From Dromiciops gliroides (taxonomy: Eukaryota; Chordata; Mammalia; Microbiotheria; Microbiotheriidae), in NCBI RefSeq assembly GCF_019393635.1, contig NC_057862.1, positions 242,902,941 through 242,966,940 on the forward strand: 64,000 nucleotides of DNA. Reading direction: 5' to 3'. The notes under the pieces are model-generated. The model was not told the DNA's origin and made no database searches. It saw only the letters and a list, made by a program, of their open reading frames with translations. Shown here piece after piece: positions 23,050 through 35,159 of this stretch. The translations under genes and the position numbers were made by a program. The first letter of the stretch is position 1, and each line of letters starts with the position of its first letter.

Positions 23050-23535
23050 CATGGTGTTCTAGTTTTTTAATATGAAATGTCATTTTCCCCATTAGAACTA
23101 TGATTTATTTGGTGTGAGGAGCTCCCAAGGAGGAATTCCCTCTACCAATGCAGACTGTCACCTTCTCTGCAATAGGTGGTCTTAGATGGCTACCTTGTTA
23201 TGGCAAAGAAACTCAAATGACACCCAGAATTAAGAAAAAAGCTGGTTTATTATGCATGCGGGCTCAGAGGAGTAATTCTCCTGGTCTGAGCCTCGAATGA
23301 TTATAGAAGCATGTTTATAGGAGTACAGGGCAGGAAAAAGAACTATGGTGGTATAGCTTCTGTATTCCAAGGGGTTAACACATACGTGATGTTTTTGCAA
23401 CATATGTTGCTCCAAGGTCTTGCTACAAAAAAAGGGGAGAGTCTAAAGATATCCGGGCTCCAAGTTGCACCTGGTAGCTGACAAGAGGAGGGAGTCTGAT
23501 GTTAATTTTAACCCTGAGTGCCTCTACACCTAGGA
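23050..23535 (-). mobile_element. LTR-like block, boundaries uncertain
   Basis: It interrupts the MIR and carries AATAAA on the minus strand (23246-23251). Its unique sequence resembles an LTR rather than a LINE or SINE. I could not define TG/CA ends with a matching TSD. Confidence 0.4.
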
Positions 23536-23555
23536 TGTTAAGAAGTTAAGGGTCA

Positions 23556-23705
23556 GGGCAGCTAGGTGTCACAGTGGATAGAGCACCAGCCCTGGAGTCA
23601 GGAGTACCTGAGTTCAAATCCGGCCTCAGACACTTAACACTTACTAGCTTTGTGACCCTGGGCAAGTCACTTAACCCCAATTGTGTCACTTCAAAAAAAA
23701 AAAAA
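23556..23705 (+). mobile_element. MAR1/WSINE1-type SINE with 15-bp perfect TSD
   Basis: Flanked by agaagttaagggtca at 23541-23555 and 23706-23720, with a poly(A) tail at 23692-23705. Confidence 0.95.
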
Positions 23706-23999
23706 AGAAGTTAAGGGTCACAAGGTCAGGATGTACCAAAGGCAGGACTTGAACCTGGGTCTTTCTGCCTCTGAGGCCAGTTCTCTATCCACTACATCAT
23801 GATGCTTCTTATGAAGTATCTACTTTCTCTATTTTATATTAAACCACCAGCAGTGTTATGAAACTTTAATCAAACCCTTTACCACTCATTTTGATTTCTA
23901 TATCCATAAAACAAGCTGCCAACAGTACGGCGGGGTTGATCTGGAAAAGACAAAAGAAAACTAAAACTAAAAAACAAAAACCTAACACTAGAAGCCAGG

Positions 24000-24900
24000 A
24001 GGAGGAAGAGAGAAGACTTGATTTAAGTCTTATATGTCCCTGCAGATAGCAAGTATTCAAACATTTCCCCAAGGAATTAATGCATATACAAAATTAATTT
24101 CCTTGAATCCAATGTCAATATCAAGCTGGAAGAAGTGTTTTGTGGATTCGTAAAAATCGTACTATTTAGATTTTCCAGTTTATCCTCCAAGTTTACTTTT
24201 CAGTTTCTCTGTGGTTTTGATTCAAAGGTTTCCAACAATGAAGCTTCCTCGCCTTCTTTGTAGAGTCCAAAAATAAGGTGTCTTATTGCTAGGAAAATAT
24301 TTACAGAACTTGGGCCCAAGTTTTCCACTCTCTGGAGTATCAACACTATAAACCCAAAATAATCTTGGCTTGAAAAAGATGTCATAATTAACCAGCCCAC
24401 AAAAGACAAATCTTTAATTTTACCTCTCAAATCATTGTGTCTCTGGATACATAGATTCTGTTTATGTGTGTGCAAATTATGAGCTAGCCTTCTGAGTCTG
24501 CTCAAGGGGTGCCATTCATTCACACAACTTTCTACTGGGGATAGTGTAGAAACGCACCCTGCCCTTCCAAAAAAAGGGAATTTGGCCCTTTTTGGATCCT
24601 TTGGCTCTGAGAGGTACAGCTCATTCTTAGACTCCAACCTGACAAAATAAGGGGAGAAATAAGCCCCAAATGGCTCCCAACAGCCATAAGGTGAGTCCTT
24701 TTGCAGTTAGAAACATATGCCTATCTTAGGATGTGCCCTTGGGTCCTTTCCTTTCTTCCTCTGGACTCTGCTTTTTAAGTTTGCCAAGTGAAAATAAGAT
24801 ATACAACTGACCTCTATTGCCCAGGACTGTCCTATACTATTAACCTATATCAAGGACATTAATGAAGCAGTGTTGTCTACAACATCTAGAAAGCAAAAAA
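24000..24900. other. Apparently unique intronic sequence
   Basis: No repeat or gene was recognised. The minus strand holds an open frame of 145 codons at 24200-24637. It shows no recognisable domain, splice context or composition that would support a gene. Confidence 0.5.
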
Positions 24901-24921
24901 ACACTGCTTTAATCCATTCTT

Positions 24922-25153
24922 CTTCTTCTTCTTCTTCTTCTTCTTCTTCTTCTTCTTCTTCTTCTTCTTCTTTTTTTAAAATTTGCTCATTCATCCCCCC
25001 ACCCACCCCGCAACTGCCCTAGGGCAATGAGGGTTAAGTGAGTTGTCCAGGGTCACACAGCTAGTAGGTGTCAAGTGTCTGAGGTTGGATTTGAACTCAG
25101 GTCCTCCTGAATCCAGGGCCCGTGCTTTATCCACTGCACCACCTAGCTGCCCC
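24922..25153 (-). mobile_element. MAR1/WSINE1-type SINE with (TTC)n tail and 15-bp TSD
   Basis: Flanked by ctttaatccattctt at 24907-24921 and 25154-25168. The TTC run to about 24972 is the SINE tail, (GAA)n on its own strand, expanded after insertion. Confidence 0.94.
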
Positions 25154-25169
25154 CTTTAATCCATTCTTG

Positions 25170-26020
25170 ATGGCACACTTAAGTGCCCAATATTAGTTTA
25201 TTTAAAGTGATAAAAGTTGGTCCTTGCTGCTATCTGTCTTCCAGGCAGCTTTGCTTCTCCTTGCTTTCATAAAGTATTTCTGTGTGTCCAGCTGGACGCA
25301 GAGTCCAATCTTAAGTCCAAACCATACAATTTTTTTCATCATAGTAACTGAGCTTGGCCGTGCTCAACTCCACAATGATTCCAGTTCTTTTGGCAATGAA
25401 GTGTTTTGTGAACTAAATCAATTTTTGCCTTTTATTCAGTCTGGGCTACAGAGAAAATTCAGAGCAAAGTATGGTAGAGCATGCTACATCTTTCTAACAG
25501 AATGTCACCTTTCTCACTCCATGCTGGGCTGCTGATAAAACCTGTTCTACAGAGATGGGAGAGGAGCAGTTAGAAGCAGCACTCTGTTGCTATTATTGTT
25601 ACCTTTACCAATAAGTGCGATTCTTCTAAGCATCAGGAACTAGGGACATTTGGTTCTAAGCCAGGAAACCAGGGTTCTCTTCTTTATTTAGCTTTCAATG
25701 CTGCCTGGTGTTCTAAAAGTAAGGCTGACATATGCTGATAGGTTAACCCATCTGCAGTGAGAATGATGTTTGCCAGGAAATTTGGGAAGGCCTTTGGCTA
25801 AACATGAAGATAGCTTTGGCTATCTGTGATGTGCTAAACCACTGTGAGTCACTTAGGGCAAAAAGCAAATCAAAGAACCACAGAATCTTACTGTAGTAAG
25901 GAATCTGAAACCTCTTTCTACCTCACAGGATACCTATGCTAGGATGAGATGAACACATATGGCTTTTTAAAATGTGAAGCACTATATAAATTCATACAAA
26001 TATTATTATAACTATTCCTA
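25170..26020. other. Intronic sequence without recognised features
   Basis: No gene or clear repeat was recognised, apart from possible MIR-tail-like sequence around 25960-26000. Confidence 0.5.
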
Positions 26021-26029
26021 GCTGACATT

Positions 26030-26215
26030 TATATACAGCATTTTAAGGTTTACAAATAGTTTAACATACATATTATCTCATTTAATCCTAATAACAACTC
26101 CAAAAACTAGGTGCTATTATTATTCTCATTTCACAGATGAAGAAACCGAGGGTCAGAACTGGAACTAAGACCATCCTGATTCCAAGTCTAGCATTCTCTC
26201 TGCTACACAACCCTG
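26030..26215 (-). mobile_element. MIR/THER-type SINE
   Basis: Antisense MIR: ttatctcatttaatcctaat followed by ctcatttcacagatgaagaa. Confidence 0.7.
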
Positions 26216-26814
26216 CAAATGACAATGCCCAGTCCAAATCCTGATGCACGATGATGTTTCAGCCTGCTTCCTTTCCAAAACTGAGTATTGCTGAGACATT
26301 CTGGTGTGATAAAGGTAAAGAAGGAAAATGTTTGTATCTATTAACAGTTAATCTTCTGGTCAATAGATAAAAGGTAAAACACAGCCCACTTGTATTTTGG
26401 TACAGAGTTACAGTTGTTGCTTAGAGAGCTCTAGAGCAATGAAATTTTGTTGGTGGCTGAAGTTCAAGTAGTCTAAGATCACCAAGAGGTTTTACCCTGA
26501 TTGGTTTTCAAAGACAAACACCTCTCCACCAAAGACATTCCTCCTCTCCACCCTGGCTCACCTCCTAGCCACCCACTCACTCCCCCACTCCTCCACCCCT
26601 GCTACTTGACAGTAGAGATGAGAATAGGTACTTTCCTTTTTTACTTTTGAAAGAGAAATTGAGAAGCTGACATCATGTCTTACTTTTATTGATTCCACAG
26701 GAGAGGAAAATATGAGACCCTTGGAATAAAAGTGAAAAAGTAGGCAGCAAAAGAATCAATTTGGGAGAAAGTCTGTTAATATGGCCCTGGAAGAAAGAGT
26801 AAGAAAAAATAGAC

Positions 26815-27235
26815 ATTGGTGTAGTGGAAAGAGCACTTGCCTGGGAGTTAGGAGGCCTATGTTCTATTTCTAGTTCTGTTTCTGGTTCTGGTTCTGCCAG
26901 AACCAGAATTAATTGTATGACCGTGGTCATTTTACTCCCTAGGCCTAGTTTCCTCATCTGAAGAATGAGGGGATTGGACTAGATCAGTGGTATCAAACCC
27001 AAATGGAAAAGAGGCCATTAAACCCCACAGAAGGATGCCCGTAGGCCATAGACTGATTTAGAAAGCAACACATTAACATTATCTATGTTCTCTTGTACTG
27101 TTATTTATTTTGTTAAATATTTCTCAATTACAGTTTCATCTGGGTCAGGCCACACAGGGAAGTGTGTTTGATACCTCTGGACCAGATGACCTCTAAGGAT
27201 CTTTCCAACACTTACATCCTGTGAGAATCTCTCTT
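26815..27235 (+). mobile_element. MIR/THER-type SINE split by a hAT MITE
   Basis: The left part is at 26815-26984 (gtggaaagagcacttgcctg to gaggggattggactagat). The right part resumes at 27188 with gacctctaaggatctttcca. Confidence 0.75.
26985..27178. mobile_element. hAT-type MITE with TIRs and TSD
   Basis: A 194-bp element inside the MIR. The left end is CAGTGGTATCAAACCC; the reverse complement of the right end is CAGAGGTATCAAACAC, giving 16-bp terminal inverted repeats with few mismatches. Flanks ggactagat and ggaccagat (26976-26984, 27179-27187) include an 8-bp duplication with one mismatch, as expected for hAT. It has no coding capacity. Confidence 0.85.
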
Positions 27236-28019
27236 GTCCATTTACGCATGGGAGGGAAAAAATGAGGCCATAAATCAAATAATAGAGAAAAACACCAAGT
27301 AAGGTGTGAGAAAATAATTAATGATGAATTTCTTGGGGGCACCCAGAGATTAATTTCAGTTCTTTCTCAACTCTTGCCAGGGACAAACCCAAGGGAACAA
27401 AAGGAATGGATATTGATTCTTTTGTCTAGTTCAGTGGACTGATTGGATCGAACCACACATAGATACTGGACTTTTGCATACTCTTCTCTTATGTCATTGG
27501 TAGAGTTCATTTTAATTTAGACCACCCTCAAGTCATGTCAACCAATGGAACTGAATGATGCTAAACAATTAGCTTTGATCGATGTATGATGACCCACCTC
27601 TATTTTGATAGAGCTGGACAAAAGAGGATAAAACCCTTGGCCACGCTAGGGTCACCTTGGCTTGGAATGCTTTCTCCTGATGTGAGCTCTTCCTCTTAGG
27701 ACTATGTAGGTATGAAGGCCTGAGACCATGGGAAGTTAGGAGACACGTGGTCAATAGTTTACTAATATATAATATTAATTAATAATAAATGCTTACTACC
27801 AAAACTGGTATAATAGTGATTAATATATAAATTAATTAAATTAATTTATAAAGTACAGTAGTAGCAATAATTTTAAAAAACACAAAGGGAAGATTCTATT
27901 AAAAAACCCAAGGGCTACTTTGTTTTTAACAAACATATCATTTTCTTTTCCTCTAGATGCTAAATATAATTTGGTCTGACCATTCCCTGGGAAAAGTAGA
28001 ATTACTAAAGTGTGTAAAA

Positions 28020-28220
28020 CAGAGATTCTTAACCCTTTGTGTCATGGACCCTTCTGACAGTCAGGTAAAAACTTTGGTCCCCATCTCATAATAATTCATT
28101 TGAATGTATCAAATAAAATACATAGGATTACAAAAGGAACCAATTATAATGACACATAGCTACCAAAATGTAAAAATAAAACAAAAGACAACTTCATGGA
28201 TCCCAGGTAATGAACCTCTG
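28020..28220. mobile_element. hAT-type MITE
   Basis: A 201-bp element. It begins CAGAGATTCTTAACCC and its reverse-complemented right end is CAGAGGTTCATTACCT, giving imperfect terminal inverted repeats. An 8-bp TSD is not preserved. Resemblance to a mammal-wide Charlie-like MITE is from memory. Confidence 0.7.
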
Positions 28221-28784
28221 CTCATATGGGGGGGCATGTTCTACAAGAATTTTTTAAAAAGCCTTGAAATCCTTTTCACCTTATTCTTTTACAGAGAACA
28301 CCGAACCATAGAGAAGTGAAACATCCTGCTGAAGGTCTCAGAATTGATGGAGATAGAACTAAAACTCAAGTCTTAACTTCCACCTGCAGTGTTCTAACCA
28401 CAACTCCATATGATGATAATGGTCTAATTTGTTCTTCTTTTAAAGAGTATTAAAGACGGGAGAACAGTATTGCATCTTAGCTTTAGATGTCCAAAGCTTA
28501 GTACTTGATATTTTATTTAGTATCTCTTCAAGAGATGGAGGATAAAGAAATATTAGGTAGGCTTCCTTCCGGGACATAGGGAGATCATCGATGAGAGTTT
28601 TTTACACCTATGGTCATCAAATCTACCAAGTAAGACAGACAAGGAAGAAAAAGCAGGAATAAAAATCAGAAGACACAGAGAGTGAGAACTGAATGTAATT
28701 TCAAAGTTTTAATGTGTTCATCGAATTGAATGTTTAGATATCTATTACTGGTAAGACTGAGTGTAGAAAAAAAGACCTTAGAAC

Positions 28785-28905
28785 TGTTAGTCAGGAAACT
28801 GAAGCCCAGAAAAGCAAAGTAGTTTGCCAAAGGTTACATGGCCAGCAAGTAGCAGAAATGGGATTAAACCCAGGTCTTCTGACTACAAATCTGGTCTTCT
28901 ATCAA
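28785..28905 (-). mobile_element. MIR-type SINE
   Basis: Antisense MIR motifs: ggaaactgaagcccagaaaa, then ttaaacccaggtcttctgac. Confidence 0.7.
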
Positions 28906-29640
28906 TCAATCATTTATTGAATGCCAACTATGTACTCAGCACTGTGTAAGATGCTATGAAGATGCCAAATTAGTATGAGATATACCCCTAACATACTAAT
29001 TAGAGACAAGGCAAATGTTTGAAATAATCCAAGAACAAGACAACAGATATTGGGATGCTAAACAATGTGATGTTGAATAAAACAGGATAATTAGAGAAAA
29101 GGGCAGTTTATTCATGTATTTGACAAGACAAACAAGAAGAATTTAAAAATGTGTTCAGGAGTTACCTAGCAAAAACATTATTCAGGAATTGGTTTTGATC
29201 TACCTTGAAGGAAGGTTTTGGACAAGTGGAGAGAATAAGTAAAACAATATTTCAGGTAGGGATAACCACAGGGCTAAAAACATAGGGATGGAAGTAGGGA
29301 AGTTGTATGCAGGGTATAGCAAGTAGAAAAGGCAGTTTGGGGCCAGATAGTAGATGTCCTTAAATGCTCAGGTAATAGTAGGTTGAACTTTACTCCATAG
29401 ATAATAGGGAGCCATTGAAGGTTTTTGAGTAGGGAGATAACATAATAAAATGGTATTTTGCTGACTCCAGTATGAGGGGAGAGGGCATAGTGATAGAGAG
29501 GAGGAAAGGAGCTGGAGTTAGGAAAACTGTTTAAGAAACTACTGCAATCATCTAGGCATGAAGTGATTTAGGCTGGATTAAGATGCTTGCAGTGGAGGTG
29601 GAAAAGATGAGCCAGATAATAAAAATGAAGACTAAAAAGG
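28906..29640 (-). mobile_element. L2 (CR1-clade) fragment
   Basis: The plus strand reads caatcatttattgaatgcca at the left, then tagggagccattgaaggttt and gagtagggagataacataat, the antisense of L2 3' and RT-downstream sequence. Confidence 0.7.
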
Positions 29641-29644
29641 ACTT

Positions 29645-30720
29645 GGTGACTAAATGTCTCAGTTCTTCCTTGTAGAATTATCTCAGTTCCAAACCTGACC
29701 TGAATGAGGTGTTCAAGCTTTGCGGCTAAGGCCTCTGACAAATGAATAACAAGTTGGCCAAACCATGATTACAATTTTTTGCACATGGTCATCTTTCTAT
29801 TGTCACAAATTCACTTGACCTTGACCCTCACAGAACAGTTTACTAATTCTTCTATGGCAACAGCTATCAGTCATTTTCATCCTAGATGTAAATCTTTGAA
29901 CTTCTCTCCTTTGAATGTATTTCTGAATAAATTTGCAGGCAGGTAAAACTAAAATATTTAAAGTGTTCTGCTTTCAGCCAAAGGTGCATGTTTTAGATCT
30001 CAGTTTAATCTTATCAGGATATTAAAACCCTTAAGGACATTTAATTCAGATGGAAATTAAAACCTTGTGAATTCAAACATGCTACAAAGGGATTTCTTTT
30101 TTTAATTCTTCAGAATGGTTTCTATCCTTGCTTGTTATTCTTGTTATTAACCCTATCTGAGAAAGAATTCACCACCACTAACCAAAACGAAAACTTTGTG
30201 CACTTCTGACAATTTCTCTTATATGGTTGAGAATACTTTCTAGACAGCAATTGGGGGAATGAAGAGGGAACAGAAGAAAGGGACAGATGTAAGCTCCAGT
30301 CCCTATTTGGGTTTGGGTTTGTCGTTGTTGTTTGGGGGGGGGGGGCGAGGGGGGGGGGGAATAGGTAATCCTATAATGTGAAGTGGATGATTCATTTGTG
30401 ACTTGATGTTTCACCAGCTATCTTGGCAGAATGTCAAGTGTATGACATGTGAAAACTAATGACAGAATACTACTAATACATTTTTCATCACTTATGGAGG
30501 AAACTTATGGGGTAACATTAGAGACCTTTTGTTCTTCCTTTGTTTTCCCAATAACCTCTGCACCATAAAATTCTGCTTAATGAAGACATCTTGCCTCACA
30601 ACCATTGGACACCTCATAGGACTGCTCTGTCTAGGTTAATGCTGCCACCTTGAGGGAAAGCAACAGTACAGAGTAGCAAACTAGAGAGAGGAGTAATGGG
30701 GGTCTGTCACTGCCAAAAAG

Positions 30721-30751
<31 letters not shown>

Positions 30752-30890
30752 AAACCCCTTTCTACCTCAAAGGGAGTACTTCCCTTTTGCATCTGATTCT
30801 AGCACTTCTCATTTATATTTTCCCCCTTTCCTTCTTACCTCTTTAATAGGACTTATGAAGGAGAGAAAAAAAGAAAAAAAAAAGATGAGA
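29645..30890. other. Mostly unassigned intronic sequence with low-complexity tracts
   Basis: No gene was recognised. It includes a G-rich tract at about 30334-30360 and a (GA)n run at about 30720-30748. The G tract could form a quadruplex. Confidence 0.6.
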
Positions 30891-30891
30891 T

Positions 30892-31903
30892 TGTAGAAAT
30901 ATTTTGATGAATAGGACTAATTTGGGGGGCTAATCTGACTGGAGGACTAATCTGGGGACTGTTGACTAGCTGGCTGACTACTGTTAATTTAATGTGGGCC
31001 ATTTATAAAGTTCCACCACACTGCTCCACTCCCAAATTGATAAACTACAGATTAAGAGGCCTCTTAACTAAATAATCAAAGCGGAGTTTCTTTATGAGAT
31101 ACTATTTAAATTAAGAATACAGGGAAATAAAATGTACAACCTGACTGCATTGCCATGGGTCTCTTTCCCACCTGCTGTGCTTCAAACTTTTTGAATACAA
31201 TAAGGGCATTAGCCACCTCTCGCCTCAGGGTATTCAGGTCCTTTATTCTAACACCGAGCCCCTTTCACTTTGTAAATCCCCCTGCTTCTAACTTTCCTCT
31301 CCTTACTGCCACGAACCCCTGTGTTTCTCTCTCATCGACCTTCTGTCTGTCTGTTCCATCAGTCTGCCCTTCGGCCTCTCTTTTCCCTGCTCCTAGTCCT
31401 TCTCGTTTTCTCCTGCATCCTTGTAGCCCCGTCTCTACTCTGTCTTCTTCCGCTCTTTGCCGGCTCTAACCTCTCTAAATCTTGTCAGCTGCCGCTTGAC
31501 CTCTTCTTGTTCATCTGAACCTCTTCTCAGCCTCTCTCATCTGCCCCCTGTCTGACCGAACCCCCCTGAGTCTAACCCCCAAGTCTATATATACATTGGC
31601 TTCCTGCGCCCCCATAGACCAAGCTAATTTGCTAGCCAGGGCTGCAGCTGGTTGGGGAGGGGGGGGTGCTCGAGCAGCTTGTGCCTCAGCACAGGCTAGC
31701 CGGGATCTTTCGGATAGCTCCGCTCAGGTTGGAGGGAGCTGGGGGCTTTTTTTTCCCCCAGCTGTCTGACTTGGCGTCTTGCACAGCCCACAGGGCTTTC
31801 TGGCTCAGCTGAAGCAGAGGGGGAGGGGAAGAGACCCTGAAGGCCTAAGGCTTTCTAATCTCAGCCTAAAGGTAGGGTCCCCAAATCAAAATAAATTTCC
31901 ACA
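30892..31903 (-). mobile_element. Solo LTR, 1,012 bp, with 4-bp TSD
   Basis: The plus strand runs TGTAGAAATA... to ...TTTCCACA, flanked by agat at 30888-30891 and 31904-31907. On the minus strand a GCCAAT element (31595-31600) is followed by TATATATAG (31586-31594) and AATAAA (31242-31247). It is GC-richer than its surroundings. No internal retroviral genes flank it. It contains open frames of up to 104 codons that I regard as chance. Confidence 0.75.
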
Positions 31904-32034
31904 AGATAAAAGGGTAAGAAACTAGGTGGCAAAGTAGTCAGTATACGATATTATTTCTTGGGGGGGGGGGGGTCACAGAAAACTTTCCTGATGGGTCACA
32001 GGTCATTAGAGGTGTAAAGGAGTTCAAAGATGAT

Positions 32035-32205
32035 GAGATTTAGAGCTAGAAGGGACCTTAGAGATCACCTAGTTCTAGTATAACCCTCTCATTTTTATAG
32101 ATAAGGGATCTGAAAGCCACAAAGGTTAAGTAATTTGTCAAAGGTCTCATAGGCAGGGAGTGGGAGAGATGGGCTGAAATCCAGGTTTCTTGAATCTTAG
32201 TCTTT
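32035..32205 (-). mobile_element. MIR-like repeat
   Basis: tagagctagaagggacctta and cacaaaggttaagtaatttg are typical of an antisense MIR-family repeat. Confidence 0.65.
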
Positions 32206-32915
32206 AGATAGTCTTTAGATAAGCCTTAATGCTAACATGAATCTGACCTAGATGATCGTTGTATATTGGCCAGGTGACTAAAGGGAAGAAACTTCTCATG
32301 TGAAAGGGCCTATATACTATATGTTTTAAGTTCAAAGAGAGAGATCCATAATACCTTGGTAATCAGCCCAACTTCCAGGAGCTACAACTGTCATATACAA
32401 AGAGGAGAAAATTCTTTGAAATACCCATGGCTAAGGCATAAAGCAGTGAAGTAAATTGAGCACATTTCTGGAACACTGGTACAAAATACTAGGAATGTGG
32501 GACTGTGACAAGTTTTGTTACAGATGCAGAAATTAAATAATTTTCTATTTAGATAATCTGTTGGCCATCAAATATCTCAAAGCCATTTTTCCCTTCAAGG
32601 AATTCTTGAATATCAGTGCTTCTTCACACTCAAGAAAAAGAAAGAAATTATGTCTATCATTTATTATTTGTTGCTAGCTCTAAGAAAAGTTCAAGTCTTC
32701 TATGATCTGGTAATGACTGTTCTGTCCTACCCCAGAGATAAAGGAATTTCATCAGTGTGAAATGATGCATTTATAATTAGGTTGCAAAACTTTAAAATTG
32801 TTTTAACATGACAAAATACATGTATTATTAATTATATTGAGTAAAATAAAGCATCACCTTGAAATTAACCTTTTAAAAAAGTCAGCTAACAATTTGGGGG
32901 CAATTTTATGTTTTT

Positions 32916-33066
32916 GCTTGTTTTTTTGTGTGAGGCAATTGGGGTTAAGTGACTTGCCCGGGGTCACGCAGCTAGTAAGTGTCAAGTGTCTGAAGCCGTA
33001 TTTGAACTCAGGTCCTCCTGAATCCAAGGCCAGTGCTTTATCCACAGCACCACCTAGCTGCCCCCT
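32916..33066 (-). mobile_element. MAR1/WSINE1-type SINE with 14-bp TSD
   Basis: Flanked by aattttatgttttt at 32902-32915 and 33067-33080. Confidence 0.94.
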
Positions 33067-33750
33067 AATTTTATGTTTTTAAAACAATGATTAGAGATAT
33101 ATTTTATGTGTATGGCCCGTGTACTTGATGAAAGCCCAGTTCCATTAACACCAGTATCAGTTTCAGTTATGGAGAAGGTCATGATTATGCAAATGGGAAC
33201 CACAGGCACTTTCTGAAAAGTCTGGTTTGTTGTGACACGAGTTTGGGTGGAGTACCTAAATAAGGCAGATGGATGTGTGTGAAGTTGGTTTATCCCTCAG
33301 CATGTTTGAGGACACCAAGTGGATGAAAATTCAGAGGGAGTTCAAGAGAGCAAGTGGGTACAAATTAAGCAAATTGATTTGGCAAAATTTATGTGTACTA
33401 GAATGTTAAGACTGCAGCTTCTGCACAGGCTCTGACTAAGACTTTCCTCATTCTATGTGGGAATATCACAGCTGCCAGAGGCTTGATTCATCAACAGCTG
33501 CTTAAACACTTACAATAAGTCTAACTCATGATATTGTGAATGTGTGTGGTGACTCTATTTCAGTAATCCTTCAGTACTTTCAAGAGATTTAACCTTATCA
33601 CATCTCTGTCAGAAAAGTATCATTCTCTCCAGATGATACAATTAAGAAATTGAGGCACAGATTCAGAAGAGGAATTCCAACAAAGGTGATTATAAAGTGT
33701 ATTCTATTTTTTCCACTGATTTCCAACATAAATTTTTTTATTGTATTCTT

Positions 33751-33939
33751 TTTTGTTTGTTTGTTTGTTTGTGGGGTTTTTTGGGGGTTTTTTGGTTTTT
33801 TTGCGGGGCAATGGGGGTTAAGTGACTTGCCCAGGGTCACACAGCTAGTAAGTGTTAAGTGTCTGAGGCCGGATTTGAACTCAGGTCCTCCTGAATCCAG
33901 GGCCAGTACTTTATCCACTATGCCACCTAGCTGCCCCCA
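33751..33939 (-). mobile_element. MAR1/WSINE1-type SINE with 15-bp TSD
   Basis: Flanked by ttttattgtattctt at 33736-33750 and 33940-33954. It has a long T/G-rich (antisense A/C-rich) tail. Confidence 0.94.
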
Positions 33940-34847
33940 TTTTATTGTATTCTTATGAGTAAAAACCTTCCAATAGACTGGCTCAAAAACATGCCAAGGA
34001 AAAGGTAAAGCTAATGACCAGCCCCCTAGCTGTTGGGCAGTACAATACATTAGCAGTTACTTATTCTTTAAGTCTCCCTTCATCATCTCCATGTGAAATT
34101 ATTTCTCCTTCTCCTGGATTCATCCATCCATCCATCCACCCATTCACCAGAAATTTATCATACAATGTAAGGCTCTGGGCTAAGCACTTTGGGGCATACA
34201 AAGAATATGACTGAGAAAGTTTCTCATCTTGAGAAGCTCTATGGCCTAGTGTTATAACATTTATTATCCATACCATACATGATACTTACATATTGGCTTG
34301 TATGTGTGTACATTTAAAGGCTTTAGAAAAAGGCTAGGTAAAAAGATAACTTAAAAATTCTATGTCAAAAGACAGGCCAAGAGATAGGAAGCTCCCAAAC
34401 ATGAAATTCTGATGGCAAAGAGAAAAACAATTCTGATGTGGAGGAAAAGTGAAGTCATCCAAAGAGACGCCTTGAGTTTCTTCCAAAAGACTTAATTCCA
34501 AAACCATGTACAGAAGATGGAGGCAGGAATAAGTAATGGAGGAATAATGCAAAAGCATGGCATGATTTTATATGCACAGTGTCAAAAGTGCTAAAACTCA
34601 GAATGAGTTGAGGCTGGAGAGGAAAGCTAAAAAGAAAAAAGGGGCTATTTTTCAATATGGCTAAGAAAAGAAAATCACAGAAGAGATAAGATGACTTCTT
34701 GGGGTACAATGGAGATAATGAAGAGAAAGAAGACTTAGTCAACTCTTATTTTACTTTTGTTTTCTCTATTCAGAAGAATAAAATTTGGAAAGTAAAAGAC
34801 AAAATAAAAAGCAAATAGGGAATTGATACTCTTGGATAAAGAGAGTT

Positions 34848-35150
34848 GTTGTTTGTCCTTTGGTCTTGAAGAGGACCATGACGTTAGGGTAATGTCATGA
34901 CTTGCAGTGAATTGGATTTAAGTGAGGGGAGGTTGTGCAAGGTCACCAACCTCACTCTCTCTTCCAGAGCAATCTGGGTCCAGTAGCAAGATATATATCA
35001 GGATGACTGGAGGTGGTCCTGGATGTTAAGGTAATTGGGATTAAGTGGCTTCCCCAGGGTCACACAGCTAGTAAATATCTGAAGTGAAATTTGAACTCAA
35101 GTCCTCCCAACTTCAGGGCCAGTGCTCTATCCACTGCACACCCTAGCTGT
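34848..35150 (-). mobile_element. Composite ~300-bp SINE
   Basis: Co-linear with 16413-16719 over its whole length. The head is at the right; the extension at the left starts ttgttgtttgtcct and includes gtcatgacttgcagtgaatt. No clear TSD was found. Confidence 0.85.
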
Positions 35151-35159
35151 TGAAGACTA

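Larger units (their letters stand above)
22985..23812 (-). mobile_element. Old MIR split by an LTR-like block and a SINE
   Basis: tttagagatgaggaaagtga (about 23000) and gacttgaacctgggtctttc (about 23747) are the two halves of one antisense MIR. The interval between holds the LTR-like block and the SINE at 23556-23705. Confidence 0.6.

Noticed and set aside
31155..31518. 65- and 104-codon ORFs in the GC-rich block
   Set aside because: They run antisense within the solo LTR and are C/T-rich low-complexity; no domain is seen.
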